Of a DNA stretch of 64,000 bases, positions 33,917 through 42,574 are shown one piece after another. The stretch comes from UBA5314 sp039679855 (GTDB lineage: Bacteria > Bacillota > Syntrophomonadia > Syntrophomonadales > Syntrophomonadaceae): NCBI GenBank assembly GCA_039679855.1, contig JBDKUE010000122.1:1-64000 (forward strand), read 5' to 3'. Made by a program: the position numbers and the translations under genes. Each line of letters opens with the position of its first letter. Positions within the stretch are counted from its first letter, which is position 1. Below the pieces are notes generated by a model. That model saw only the letters and a list, made by a program, of their open reading frames with translations. It had not been told where the DNA came from and made no database searches.

Positions 33917-35306
33917 GAAGCAAGAGAAGTATAACCGGCGTGGCAAGTCCGAAGTATATGAATCAGTAAGGGAGTGCGCAGCTGATCTTGTATATAGAGT
34001 CCTGGAAAAAGGGGCCTATGCCAACCTGCTGCTGGAAAAACAGATTGCCCGCAGCACTTTCAGTGGTGAAGATCGCCGGCTCCTGACTGAAATAGTCAAT
34101 GGAACAGTTCGTATGGTAAAGCACCTTGATGAGGTGCTTAATCTTTTCCTTAAAGGTGATGTCTCTTCTCAGAACCGGTGGCTCCGATCCGTGCTGCGGA
34201 TATCGGCCTACCAGATCCTGTTCATGGATCGGGTGCCGGAATATGCCGTAGTCAATGATGCGGTAAACATAGTTGCGAACCGAGCCGGAAAGGGTTTGGG
34301 AAGGGTAGCCAACGGTGTTCTGCGCAACCTGTTGCGCCAGCGTGGTGATCTAACCCGGCCCGGTGAACAAGATGGCTGCCTGGCCGCCTATTACTCGCAT
34401 CCCGAATGGATGGTGGACCAATTTATCGATCAGTATGGATTGGATCAGACCCGGACAATGTTGACTTTTGATAATTTACCTCCGGCCCAAACTATCCGGG
34501 TAAACCGGCTGTACTGCACCCCTCACCAACTGGCCGCTGATCTGGCTGCTGAAGGAATTGATGCGCAAATTAGCGCCAACTGGCCGGGAGCTTTGCGGGT
34601 TACGGCTCCTAAAAGGCCTTTGAGCGAAAGCCGGGCCTTTAAATCGGGCCGGTTTTATTTACAAAGCGAGGCGGCTATGCTGGCCGGTATAATTCTCAAC
34701 CCGGCGCCCGGGGAGACGGTGTATGATTTATGCTGTGGAGTGGGCGGGAAAAGCACTCATCTGGCTGAAATTATGGACAATAAGGGGCGCATTGTGGCCT
34801 TTGATATCTATGGACACAAAATTAAGCTCTTGATGGACAATTGCCGGCGTCTGGGGATAGAGATAGTTGAGGCCCATGAAGCTGATGTGACCGGCCTTTC
34901 GCCTCAGTTGGCTCCGGGTTCGTCGGTGCTGCTGGATGCCCCCTGCTCGGGGCTGGGGGTTCTGGCCCGGCGGTCTGATTCGAGATGGAAGAAAAGCCTG
35001 AAGGATTTACAGGAAATGCCCGGATTGCAGTCTCTGATGCTGGCGCAGGTAGCCCGCCTGGTCCAGAAGGGGGGGCGCCTGCTATACTCTACCTGCACCG
35101 TCAACCGGGGGGAAAACGAGGAGGTCGTCAAAGACTTCCTGAAGTCGCATCCTCATTTCCAGCTTCAGGGCTTTGACCGGGAGTTGGAGCTTTTTCCCCT
35201 GGACCCGCCTGACCGGCAGGCCTGCGGTTCGGGAATGTTTACCCTTTTGCCCGGAAAATATGATACCGACGGGATGTTCTTTGCATTGATGAAGAGAGAG
35301 GATTAG
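33909..35306 (+). CDS. rsmB: 16S rRNA (cytosine-967-C5)-methyltransferase RsmB
   Basis: 465 residues. NusB-like N-terminal domain (~20-150: AADLVYRVLEKGAYANLLLE, RSVLRISAYQILFMDRVPEYAVVNDAV) plus a Rossmann methyltransferase. This has VYDLCCGVGGKSTHLAE (SAM site), DAPCSGLGVLARRSD (second Cys) and YSTCTVNRGENEEVV (nucleophile Cys). ATG 33909 follows GGAGGGAGCG; ATG 33894 lies upstream of that site. Overlaps the yugP-like gene and is followed after 3 bp by rlmN, another rRNA methylase. Confidence 0.96.
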   Translation: MTEKQEKYNRRGKSEVYESVRECAADLVYRVLEKGAYANLLLEKQIARSTFSGEDRRLLTEIVNGTVRMVKHLDEVLNLFLKGDVSSQNRWLRSVLRISAYQILFMDRVPEYAVVNDAVNIVANRAGKGLGRVANGVLRNLLRQRGDLTRPGEQDGCLAAYYSHPEWMVDQFIDQYGLDQTRTMLTFDNLPPAQTIRVNRLYCTPHQLAADLAAEGIDAQISANWPGALRVTAPKRPLSESRAFKSGRFYLQSEAAMLAGIILNPAPGETVYDLCCGVGGKSTHLAEIMDNKGRIVAFDIYGHKIKLLMDNCRRLGIEIVEAHEADVTGLSPQLAPGSSVLLDAPCSGLGVLARRSDSRWKKSLKDLQEMPGLQSLMLAQVARLVQKGGRLLYSTCTVNRGENEEVVKDFLKSHPHFQLQGFDRELELFPLDPPDRQACGSGMFTLLPGKYDTDGMFFALMKRED

Positions 35307-35309
35307 GAT

Positions 35310-36368
35310 ATGGATAAAACTGAGCTTCTGGGACTTGACATCCCCGAACTCGAACAATACCTTCAGACATTGGGGGAGCCGGCTTTCCGGGGGCGGCAGA
35401 TATACCAGTGGATATACCGTAAGAATGTAACTTCGTTTTATGATATGAGCGACTTGCCCCGGGAGTTGAGGGTGCGGCTCGATTCCAACGCCCGGGTATC
35501 GGTGCCTCGCTTTATAAAGCAGCGGGTTTCCAACGACGGAACGCGCAAATTTCTCCTGGAGTTGAACGATAAAAAGCGCATTGAGAGCGTAGCCATTCCC
35601 CAGGGGGATCCGCGCTCCGATAAATATACCCTGTGTGTATCCACCCAGGTGGGCTGCCCCATGGCCTGCGCCTTTTGCGCAACCGGAAAGGGAGGGTTTC
35701 AGCGCCATTTACAGGCCTATGAAATTGCCGGACAGGTGTTAAGCGCCAACCGCGAATTGGCCGAACGTTTAAAGAGCCATGAAACACAAAAGGTAGGCAA
35801 TGTCGTGTATATGGGAATGGGCGAACCTATGCTAAATTATGATCAAGTGATAAAATCAGTATATGTGCTTAATAATACCCAGGGAATAAATATCGGCCAA
35901 AGGCATATTACGATTTCAACAGCCGGCGAAGCGGAGGGAATTGAGCGTTTGGGGCGGGAAAAGCTTCAGATAACCCTGGCCGTTTCGCTGCATGCCTGTG
36001 ATGACGAATTGCGCAGCCGGTTGATGCCGATAAATCGTAAATACCCATTGAAGCGTCTGATAAAGGCGGTCGAGTCGTTCATCGCCATAACCGGCCGAAG
36101 GGTTACTTTTGAATACGTGCTGTTGGCAGGGGTCAATGACCGGCGCGAGGATGTCCAGAACATGATAAAGCTCCTAAAACCGCTGCTGGCCAATGTCAAT
36201 CTGATTCCCTATAATGAGGTTGACGGATTGCCCTTCTTGAAACCGGGCAATGATGTAGTATACCGGTTCTTGAGAATGCTTGAACAGGGAGGACTTGCCG
36301 CAACGGTTCGCCAGGAAATGGGTGCCGATATCGAAGCGGCCTGCGGGCAGCTCAAGGCCAGTACATGA
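35310..36368 (+). CDS. rlmN: Dual-specificity RNA methyltransferase RlmN
   Basis: Radical SAM enzyme that makes 2-methyladenosine at 23S A2503 and, in known cases, at tRNA A37. 352 residues. Radical SAM CxxxCxxC in GCPMACAFCATG (~112-123), YMGMGEPMLNYD, SLHACDDELRSRLMPINRKY, and the catalytic C-terminal Cys near 345 (DIEAACGQL). ATG 35310 follows AGAGAGGAT. Confidence 0.97.
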   Translation: MDKTELLGLDIPELEQYLQTLGEPAFRGRQIYQWIYRKNVTSFYDMSDLPRELRVRLDSNARVSVPRFIKQRVSNDGTRKFLLELNDKKRIESVAIPQGDPRSDKYTLCVSTQVGCPMACAFCATGKGGFQRHLQAYEIAGQVLSANRELAERLKSHETQKVGNVVYMGMGEPMLNYDQVIKSVYVLNNTQGINIGQRHITISTAGEAEGIERLGREKLQITLAVSLHACDDELRSRLMPINRKYPLKRLIKAVESFIAITGRRVTFEYVLLAGVNDRREDVQNMIKLLKPLLANVNLIPYNEVDGLPFLKPGNDVVYRFLRMLEQGGLAATVRQEMGADIEAACGQLKAST

Positions 36369-36412
36369 AACAGGTTAATATGAGGGCTTATATAGAATCG
36401 AGGAGTTAAAAT

Positions 36413-37132
36413 ATGAAGGTAGCAGCGCTAAGCGACCAGGGGCTGGTTAGAAGCAACAATGAAGACAGCTATCTGGTAGATTTAAACCATGGCCTTCTCG
36501 TTGTCTGTGACGGAATGGGGGGTCATAATGGCGGAGAAGTGGCCTCAGCCATAGCTGTTGAAACCATCAATCAGATGTTTGTAGAAAGCAGCGAGGAACT
36601 GCCGGGCAGGCTGGTATTGGCCCTGGAAAAGGCCAATAGTGTTATTTTGAGCTCCGCCCAGCAGGATCCCGCTTTGCATGGGATGGGGACCACCGCCACC
36701 CTGGCGGCTTTTGAAGACGGGCTCATGCATGTAGCTCATATAGGAGACAGCAGCCTGTATATGGTTCAAGACGGAAAACTTCGCAAAATAACCAGAGATC
36801 ATACCCTGGCCCAGCAGCTTCTTATGGAGGGAAGGCTGAAGCCGGAAGACATGCGCTCCAATCCCTATAACCATATCCTCACCCGGGCTCTGGGTGTGGA
36901 AGAGAATGTGAACATAGATAGGTACCAGGAAAAGGTGCACCCAGGCGATTTGATTCTCCTTTGCAGTGACGGTCTCAGCGACAAGGTCAGCGAGGGCGAA
37001 ATGCAGGAGGTTTTGCATGAAACTTCTAGCAGCCTGGAGCAGGCCGCCCAGGGGCTTTTGGAAAGGGCTCTGAAGTACGGCGGCAGCGACAATATCACGA
37101 TTATATTATCGCGCATCGAAGTGGGAGGTTAG
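36413..37132 (+). CDS. prpC: Serine/threonine phosphatase, PP2C family (PrpC/Stp)
   Basis: 239 residues. Metal-dependent PP2C motifs: SDQGLVRSNNEDSYLVD (~7-23), VVCDGMGGHNGGEVAS (~31-46), HIGDSSLYMVQDG, LCSDGLSDKV (~184-193) and GGSDNITIILSRIE (~222-235). It should reverse phosphorylation by the PASTA kinase encoded 4 bp downstream. Confidence 0.96.
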   Translation: MKVAALSDQGLVRSNNEDSYLVDLNHGLLVVCDGMGGHNGGEVASAIAVETINQMFVESSEELPGRLVLALEKANSVILSSAQQDPALHGMGTTATLAAFEDGLMHVAHIGDSSLYMVQDGKLRKITRDHTLAQQLLMEGRLKPEDMRSNPYNHILTRALGVEENVNIDRYQEKVHPGDLILLCSDGLSDKVSEGEMQEVLHETSSSLEQAAQGLLERALKYGGSDNITIILSRIEVGG

Positions 37133-37136
37133 AACT

Positions 37137-38939
37137 TTGATAGGTGCAGGTACAGTGTTAAGTGGTCGTTACGAGATCATCGAACTGGTCAGTGAAGGTG
37201 GCATGGCTATGGTATACAAGGCCCGGTGCCGCATATTGGACAGGATAGTAGCGGTCAAAATACTGAAGGACGAGTATTCCAGCGATCTCAACTTTGTGCA
37301 GAAATTTAAAACTGAAGGCCTGGCCGCTGCGCAGCTTTCTCACCCCAATATCGTAAATATTTATGATGTCGGACAGGAGGAAGATATCTACTATATAGTC
37401 ATGGAATTCATAGAAGGTGAGACGCTAAAGGAGTACATCCTTAGAGAGGCGCCTTTGCCCGTTAATCAGGCCATTACCATTGCCACCATGATCTGCGACG
37501 GCTTGCAGCATGCCCACGAAAAAGGCATCATACACCGTGATATCAAGCCGCATAACATCATAATAACCGAAACTGGAATAGTAAAGGTGGCAGATTTCGG
37601 CATAGCCAAAGCCATCAGTAAAAAGACCATAACCTACGGCGGCAACATCGTAGGCTCGGTCCATTACATCGCGCCGGAACAGGCCCGTGGAGAGCCGGTT
37701 ACCCGGACCACGGATATTTATTCCCTGGGCTGCGTAATCTATGAAATGCTGACTGGGAAAATGCCCTTTGATGCGGAGAGCCCAATTACAGTGGCTTTGA
37801 AGCATATTCACGACGATCCGGTTCCTCCGCGTTCATTCAACAGCGAGATCCCCAAGGCTTTGGAAGCGGTTATCTTAAGGGCCATGGCCAAGAATCCGGT
37901 TCAGCGTTTTGCCAGTGCTCAGGATTTGCGCAATGCCCTGCTTCCCTACTGCCGATCGGTGGCGGCCGATTTCGGAAACGAGGGCTATCGTTCGGGAACA
38001 CCCCGCAAGACCCTGGGCAAGAGGCGCTTGAAAAAGAGCACCTGGATTGTTATCGGCATAGCCTTGCTGGCCCTGGTGAGCGGCTTCTTTATGAGTTCAA
38101 CCCTGTTCGGAAAAGAGGTTGAGGTTCCCGATGTAGTCAGTTTAAAGGTAACCGAAGCCAATCAAAAGCTTACCGATTTAAAACTCAAGGTGACGGTAGT
38201 AAAGGCCAGCAGCGACCAACCGGCGGACACGGTTATAGCCCAAAAGCCTCCCAAGGGCCAGAAAGTTAAGGAAGGGCGCGAAATTGAGATTACGGTAAGT
38301 ACCGGTGCCGAACAGGCAACCGTTCCTCAGGTGGTGGCTAAAACGGGCAGCGAAGCCGAACTGGAAATAAGGGGAGCCGGTTTTGTTCCTAAAAGCCAGG
38401 AGCAGTATGATGATAAATGGCCGGAGAATACGGTTATATCTCAGAAACCGAACGGAAATACCCAGGCTGCCAAGGGAAGTACGGTTACCATCCTGGTAAG
38501 CAAGGGCAAATCGCCGGGCAAAGTAAAGATGCCCAATCTGCTGGGTATGACCCTGGAACAGGCCACCAAGTTAATTCAGGATAATGATCTGGTTATAGGC
38601 ACAACCACTCGTGAACCCAGCAGCGAATACTATATCAACCAGGTATGTAAACAGAGTGTTGCCGCCGGCACCATGGTGGACCAAAAGAGCACGGTCAATA
38701 TTTCCCTCTCCACCGGACCTGGCCCGGTGGCTCAGAGCCGGCAGTATACCTATACCCTGCCAACGACTGAAGCATTTTATCAGGTTGTCATACGGGTTAC
38801 CGACACTCAGGGAACCAGGGATGTTTACAACCAGCCCCACCGGGGAGGAGACACGGTGGTGACAGCTATTAACTATTTCGGGGCCGCCAAAGTGGAAGTA
38901 TTCCTCAACGGCAAGTCGGTCAAGAAAGACAGCTTCTAA
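37137..38939 (+). CDS. prkC: PASTA-domain serine/threonine kinase PrkC
   Basis: 600 residues. Cytosolic kinase domain (~10-275) with EGGMAMVYKA, AVKIL (catalytic Lys), HRDIKPHNI, ADFGIAKA and APEQARG. One membrane helix at ~302-322 (STWIVIGIALLALVSGFFMSS). Three extracellular PASTA repeats follow (~325-395, ~396-465, ~466-535), then a C-terminal beta-rich tail with YNQPHRGGDTVV. In B. subtilis such kinases sense muropeptides and control germination and wall synthesis. TTG 37137 stands 8 nt after GGGAGG. Confidence 0.96.
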   Translation: MIGAGTVLSGRYEIIELVSEGGMAMVYKARCRILDRIVAVKILKDEYSSDLNFVQKFKTEGLAAAQLSHPNIVNIYDVGQEEDIYYIVMEFIEGETLKEYILREAPLPVNQAITIATMICDGLQHAHEKGIIHRDIKPHNIIITETGIVKVADFGIAKAISKKTITYGGNIVGSVHYIAPEQARGEPVTRTTDIYSLGCVIYEMLTGKMPFDAESPITVALKHIHDDPVPPRSFNSEIPKALEAVILRAMAKNPVQRFASAQDLRNALLPYCRSVAADFGNEGYRSGTPRKTLGKRRLKKSTWIVIGIALLALVSGFFMSSTLFGKEVEVPDVVSLKVTEANQKLTDLKLKVTVVKASSDQPADTVIAQKPPKGQKVKEGREIEITVSTGAEQATVPQVVAKTGSEAELEIRGAGFVPKSQEQYDDKWPENTVISQKPNGNTQAAKGSTVTILVSKGKSPGKVKMPNLLGMTLEQATKLIQDNDLVIGTTTREPSSEYYINQVCKQSVAAGTMVDQKSTVNISLSTGPGPVAQSRQYTYTLPTTEAFYQVVIRVTDTQGTRDVYNQPHRGGDTVVTAINYFGAAKVEVFLNGKSVKKDSF

Positions 38940-38946
38940 GTTAGTT

Positions 38947-38966
38947 CCCCCCACCCGCGTGGGGGG
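38947..38966 (+). terminator. GC-rich hairpin between prkC and rsgA
   Basis: CCCCCCA-cccgcg-TGGGGGG immediately after the prkC stop. No U tract follows, so it may reduce rather than end read-through into rsgA, or protect an mRNA 3' end. Confidence 0.5.
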
Positions 38967-39011
38967 CGAAACCGGCTTTGGTACGATTAAACGGGTAGTT
39001 GGAGGGAAGCC

Positions 39012-39896
39012 ATGCCACAAGCAAGAGTAGAAGGGCTGGTACTTAAAAAATACAGCGGCTTCTACTATGTTCAGGATCAAGACAAAAACCTGTATCAGTG
39101 CCGTCTGCGCGGTAAGATTAAGGATCTGGTTACTACCGGCGACCGGGTGATGATTAGCCCCCTGGAGTCAGGAAGCGGGATACTGGAAACAGTTCTGCCC
39201 CGCCGCAGCGAACTCTATCGGCCCCGAATTGCCAATGTCACTCTGGTCCTTATTGTTTTGGCCTGCAATCTGCCGGCACCCAGCACCGTGCTCCTGGACC
39301 GGCTATTGATTTTGACCATGCACAAGGGTTTGCGGCCCTGCCTAATCTTGAATAAGAGCGATCTGGAACCGGATAACAACGCCCAGCTCATTACCGACCA
39401 TTATCCCCGGGCTGGCTTTACGGTAATTAAAACTTCGGCCCTGGATTGCACCGGAGTGGACCTTTTGAAAGAGCAGATTCAGGATGAAATCGCGGTATTT
39501 GCCGGACCTTCGGGCACCGGCAAATCGAGTCTTTTAAACCAGCTGGTGGGGGGGGGATACGCCGCCACCGGGGAACTGAGCGACAAGATAGGGCGGGGCA
39601 AACACACCACCCGCCATGTTGAACTCTTCCCGCTGCCCAGCGGGGGCTGGCTGGCTGATACTCCCGGATTTAGCATGCTGGATCTGCCGGATATAAGCAG
39701 CAGGGAACTGGGAAAACTCTATCCCGATTTTGAGGACCTTTCACGGGATTGCCGATTTTCCAACTGCCTGCATGCCAGGGAAGCGGACTGCGCGGTGCGT
39801 GAAGCCGTGGCTGCCGGACAAATCCCGGATTTTAGATACAACAATTATTTAAACCTGCTGGCTGAAGTGATGGAAAAGGAGAGGTGTTATAAATGA
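39012..39896 (+). CDS. rsgA: Ribosome small-subunit GTPase RsgA
   Basis: 294 residues; late 30S assembly factor. N-terminal OB domain (~1-70). The GTPase is circularly permuted: the G4 motif LNKSDLE (~115-121) comes before the P-loop GPSGTGKSSLLNQL (~164-177) and G3 DTPGFSML (~215-222). C-terminal zinc site CRFSNCLHAREADCAV. ATG 39012 follows TTGGAGGG. Overlaps rpe by 4 bp (ATGA). Confidence 0.97.
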   Translation: MPQARVEGLVLKKYSGFYYVQDQDKNLYQCRLRGKIKDLVTTGDRVMISPLESGSGILETVLPRRSELYRPRIANVTLVLIVLACNLPAPSTVLLDRLLILTMHKGLRPCLILNKSDLEPDNNAQLITDHYPRAGFTVIKTSALDCTGVDLLKEQIQDEIAVFAGPSGTGKSSLLNQLVGGGYAATGELSDKIGRGKHTTRHVELFPLPSGGWLADTPGFSMLDLPDISSRELGKLYPDFEDLSRDCRFSNCLHAREADCAVREAVAAGQIPDFRYNNYLNLLAEVMEKERCYK

Positions 39897-40546
39897 TCCT
39901 GGTTGCGCCTTCAATCCTGGCAGCCGATTTTTCAAGACTGGGGAAGGATATTGCTACAGTGGAACAGGCGGGGGCGGATTGGCTCCATGTTGATGTGATG
40001 GACGGGCATTTTGTTCCCAATATCACCATCGGCCCCCAGATGGTAGCCGACATCAGGCCGGCAACCGGCCTCTTTCTTGATGTTCATCTCATGATCGAAC
40101 GTCCGGAGCAATTTATTCCCGCTTTTGCTGAAGCAGGAGCGGACTTGATAAGTGTGCACCAGGAAGCCTGCCGCCATCTGCACCGGGTGATTCACTTAAT
40201 AAAGGAACAGGGTAAAAAAGCGGGTGTGGCTCTAAATCCCAGCACTCCATTGAGCGGCCTGGAATACATATTAAAAGATGTGGACCTGGTTTTAATAATG
40301 AGCGTCAATCCGGGTTTTGGCGGACAGCAGTTTATACCCGAGATGATTCCCAAAATAAGGCGCTTGCGAGAAATGATGAAAGAATGCGATTCAAAGGCCT
40401 GGTTGCAGGTCGACGGGGGAGTAAACCAGAGCAACGCTTTGGACATTGTAAAGGCCGGGGCCGACGTGTTGGTGGCCGGCTCCTACGTGTTCAAATCGGA
40501 ACACCCTCCGGAGGCGGTGCGCTACCTTAAATCTCTGGCCCCTTGA
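39893..40546 (+). CDS. rpe: Ribulose-phosphate 3-epimerase
   Basis: Interconverts ribulose-5-P and xylulose-5-P. 217-residue TIM barrel. Motifs APSILAADFSRLG (~4-16), HVDVMDGHFVPNITIGP (~33-49, metal-binding His and Asp), LIMSVNPGFGGQQFIP (~137-152), and QVDGGVN. It supplies pentose phosphate, and the riboflavin operon just downstream uses ribulose-5-P; whether they are co-regulated is not shown. Confidence 0.97.
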   Translation: MILVAPSILAADFSRLGKDIATVEQAGADWLHVDVMDGHFVPNITIGPQMVADIRPATGLFLDVHLMIERPEQFIPAFAEAGADLISVHQEACRHLHRVIHLIKEQGKKAGVALNPSTPLSGLEYILKDVDLVLIMSVNPGFGGQQFIPEMIPKIRRLREMMKECDSKAWLQVDGGVNQSNALDIVKAGADVLVAGSYVFKSEHPPEAVRYLKSLAP

Positions 40547-40601
40547 CCGGCGCCTTTACTCGTGATACCATAAATGCAAACTTGATAGAAAAAACAGCTT
40601 T

Positions 40602-40707
40602 CTTCGGGGATGGGTGAAATTCCCTATCGGCGGTTACAGCCCGCGAGCCGCAAGGCAGGATCCGGTGGAACTCCGGGGCCGACAGTATAGTCTGGATGGG
40701 AGAAGAA
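40602..40707 (+). promoter_or_regulatory. FMN riboswitch (RFN element)
   Basis: Conserved RFN blocks in order: CTTCGGGGATGGGTGAAATT, then CCCTATCGGCGGT, ACAGCCCGCGAGCC, GGATCCGGTGGAACTCCGG, GGCCGACAGTATAGTC and GGATGGGAGAAG. The first (CTTC) and last (GAAG) bases close P1. FMN binding should favour the terminator at 40755 and stop ribD-ribE-ribBA-ribH expression. Confidence 0.97.
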
Positions 40708-40754
40708 GGTCTATTCTGGCATGCATTGTTGCAGGCCTGAGTGGCTATGCCCCA

Positions 40755-40777
40755 TAACCCGAATTAATCGGGTTTTT
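40755..40777 (+). terminator. Riboswitch-controlled terminator
   Basis: AACCCGA-atta-TCGGGTT followed by TTTTG-TTTT, 25 bp before ribD. It is the expression platform of the FMN riboswitch. Confidence 0.9.
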
Positions 40778-40799
40778 TGTTTTGGGGGCTTAAATTTAA

Positions 40800-41906
40800 A
40801 TGCAGCACATAATTGACGAATACTACATGCAAAGAGCTCTGAATCTGGCGGCCCGCGCCCAGGGACGAACCAGCCCCAACCCGGTGGTGGGAGCTGTACT
40901 GGTTAAAGATGGGCAGGTAGTGGGTGAAGGGTATCACCGCCAGGCGGGAACCCCTCATGCGGAAGTAATGGCTCTGCAAAGAGCCAAAGAGAACGCTCGG
41001 GGAGCCACTCTATATGTAACTTTGGAACCCTGTTGTCATTTTGGGCGCACCCCACCCTGTTGCGAGGCGGTTATAAACCAGGGTGTTTCCAGGGTGGTAG
41101 CGGCTTCCCTGGACCCCAACCCGCTGGTAGCCGGGAAGGGAATGGCCCGTCTTCAGGAAGCGGGAATATCCACCGTGGTTGGAATCCTGCAGGAACAGGC
41201 CGTGCGTTTAAATGAGTTCTTTTTTAAATTCATCAAGGAGGGCCGCCCTTTTGTTACCCTGAAGACGGCTATGACCCTGGACGGAAAAATCGCCACCTCC
41301 ACCGGGGATTCGCGTTGGATAAGTTCAGAAGCGGCCCGGGAATACGTGCACCAGCTGCGCAATCTCTATGATGCCATTATGGTTGGGATTGGTACGGTGC
41401 TGGCCGACGACCCCCAGCTCAATACCCGGCTGAAAATTGAAGAAGGCCGCGACCCGCTGCGGGTGATCCTTGATCCGGGGTTACAGCTTCCCCTGGAAAG
41501 CAAAATCGTTCAGAGCAGCCGGGAGCAGTGTACTCTGGTTTTTGCCAACCGGATTGAGGATCCCCAAAGGGTTAAAATGCTGGAAGAACAGGGAGTGGAG
41601 GTTTGTTCCCTGGACGGTGAGGGGCCGGTTTTAGATCTTGAACTGGTGCTGGGAGAGCTGGGCCGAAGAGGGATATGCAGTATGCTCCTGGAGGGCGGAG
41701 CCGAGATCAATGCCGCAATGCTTAAAAAACGCCTGGTGGATAAATTGATCTGGGTGATCGCACCTAAAATTATTGGCGGAAAGGCGGCGCCCGGTCCGGT
41801 GGCAGGACCGGGACGGCAGCTGATGAGTGAAGCCCTGGTGCTTGGCAATGTGCAAATGCACAAGCTGGGGCCTGACTTCATATTAACCGCCTATACGGGA
41901 TGGTGA
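40800..41906 (+). CDS. ribD: Bifunctional riboflavin deaminase/reductase RibD
   Basis: 368 residues. Deaminase domain (~1-145) with zinc motif PHAEVMAL (~50-57) and EPCCHFGRTPPC (~78-89). Reductase domain (~148-368) with KTAMTLDGKIAT, SRWISSEAA and LLEGGAEINAA. Two steps from the GTP-derived pyrimidine to 5-amino-6-ribitylamino-uracil phosphate. Its TGA stop (41904-41906) is in frame with ribE and only two sense codons precede the ribE start codon. Confidence 0.97.
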   Translation: MQHIIDEYYMQRALNLAARAQGRTSPNPVVGAVLVKDGQVVGEGYHRQAGTPHAEVMALQRAKENARGATLYVTLEPCCHFGRTPPCCEAVINQGVSRVVAASLDPNPLVAGKGMARLQEAGISTVVGILQEQAVRLNEFFFKFIKEGRPFVTLKTAMTLDGKIATSTGDSRWISSEAAREYVHQLRNLYDAIMVGIGTVLADDPQLNTRLKIEEGRDPLRVILDPGLQLPLESKIVQSSREQCTLVFANRIEDPQRVKMLEEQGVEVCSLDGEGPVLDLELVLGELGRRGICSMLLEGGAEINAAMLKKRLVDKLIWVIAPKIIGGKAAPGPVAGPGRQLMSEALVLGNVQMHKLGPDFILTAYTGW

Positions 41907-41912
41907 ACCGAG

Positions 41913-42560
41913 ATTTTTACTGGAATAGTCGAAGAAATTGGCAAAGTTATCAAACTGGAACCGGAAAGCCAGTCATATAGAATCAGGGTTGAGGCGGCCC
42001 GGGTTTTAAACGATGTCAAACTGGGTGACAGCATTGCTATAAACGGGGTCTGCCTGACGGTCGTGGAATTCAGTTCCCGCAGCTTTGCGGCTGATGTAAT
42101 GCCCGAAACGGTCAGTAAAACAACCATCGGCGGCCTTAAGCCGGGAGACCCCGTCAACCTGGAGCGGGCTTTGCGTCTGAGCGACCGTTTGGGAGGCCAC
42201 CTGGTGCAGGGTCATGTAGACGCGGTGGGCCGCATAGTCCAAAAAGAGCGCCTGGATATAGCCATCATTTTGCGAATAGGCGCTCCAGCCGTTCTGTTAA
42301 AATATGCGGTGCCCAAGGGCTCCATAGCCATTGACGGGGTCAGTCTTACCGTGGTAGACGTTTTTGAGGACAGTTTTACGGTTTCACTTATTCCCCATAC
42401 CGCGCACCAAACCGTTTTGGGCTCCAAGAAACCCGGGGAATCGGTAAACCTGGAAAGCGATATCATCGGGCGTTATGTGGAACGGCTGCTGACTCCCGGC
42501 CAGCCGCAGGAAAAAGCGCCGTTAAATTTGAGTTTCCTGGCCGAAAACGGCTTTTTATAA
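41913..42560 (+). CDS. ribE: Riboflavin synthase alpha subunit, starts at ATT
   Basis: Dismutates two 6,7-dimethyl-8-ribityllumazines to riboflavin. From ATT 41913 the protein has 215 residues and starts (M)FTGIVEEIGKV, the family's standard N-terminus. Two lumazine-binding repeats follow (first LGDSIAINGVCLTVVEF, second KGSIAIDGVSLTVVDV) with GGHLVQGHVDAVG. The first ATG/GTG/TTG in frame is GTG 42063, which would delete 50 conserved residues. GGTGA (41902-41906), overlapping the ribD stop, stands 6 nt before the ATT. I infer AUU initiation coupled to ribD termination. Confidence 0.93.
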   Translation: MFTGIVEEIGKVIKLEPESQSYRIRVEAARVLNDVKLGDSIAINGVCLTVVEFSSRSFAADVMPETVSKTTIGGLKPGDPVNLERALRLSDRLGGHLVQGHVDAVGRIVQKERLDIAIILRIGAPAVLLKYAVPKGSIAIDGVSLTVVDVFEDSFTVSLIPHTAHQTVLGSKKPGESVNLESDIIGRYVERLLTPGQPQEKAPLNLSFLAENGFL

Positions 42561-42574
42561 GGAGGTTTTAACTA

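Noticed and set aside
42063..42560. Short ribE starting at GTG 42063
   Set aside because: It would remove 50 conserved residues including FTGIVEE.
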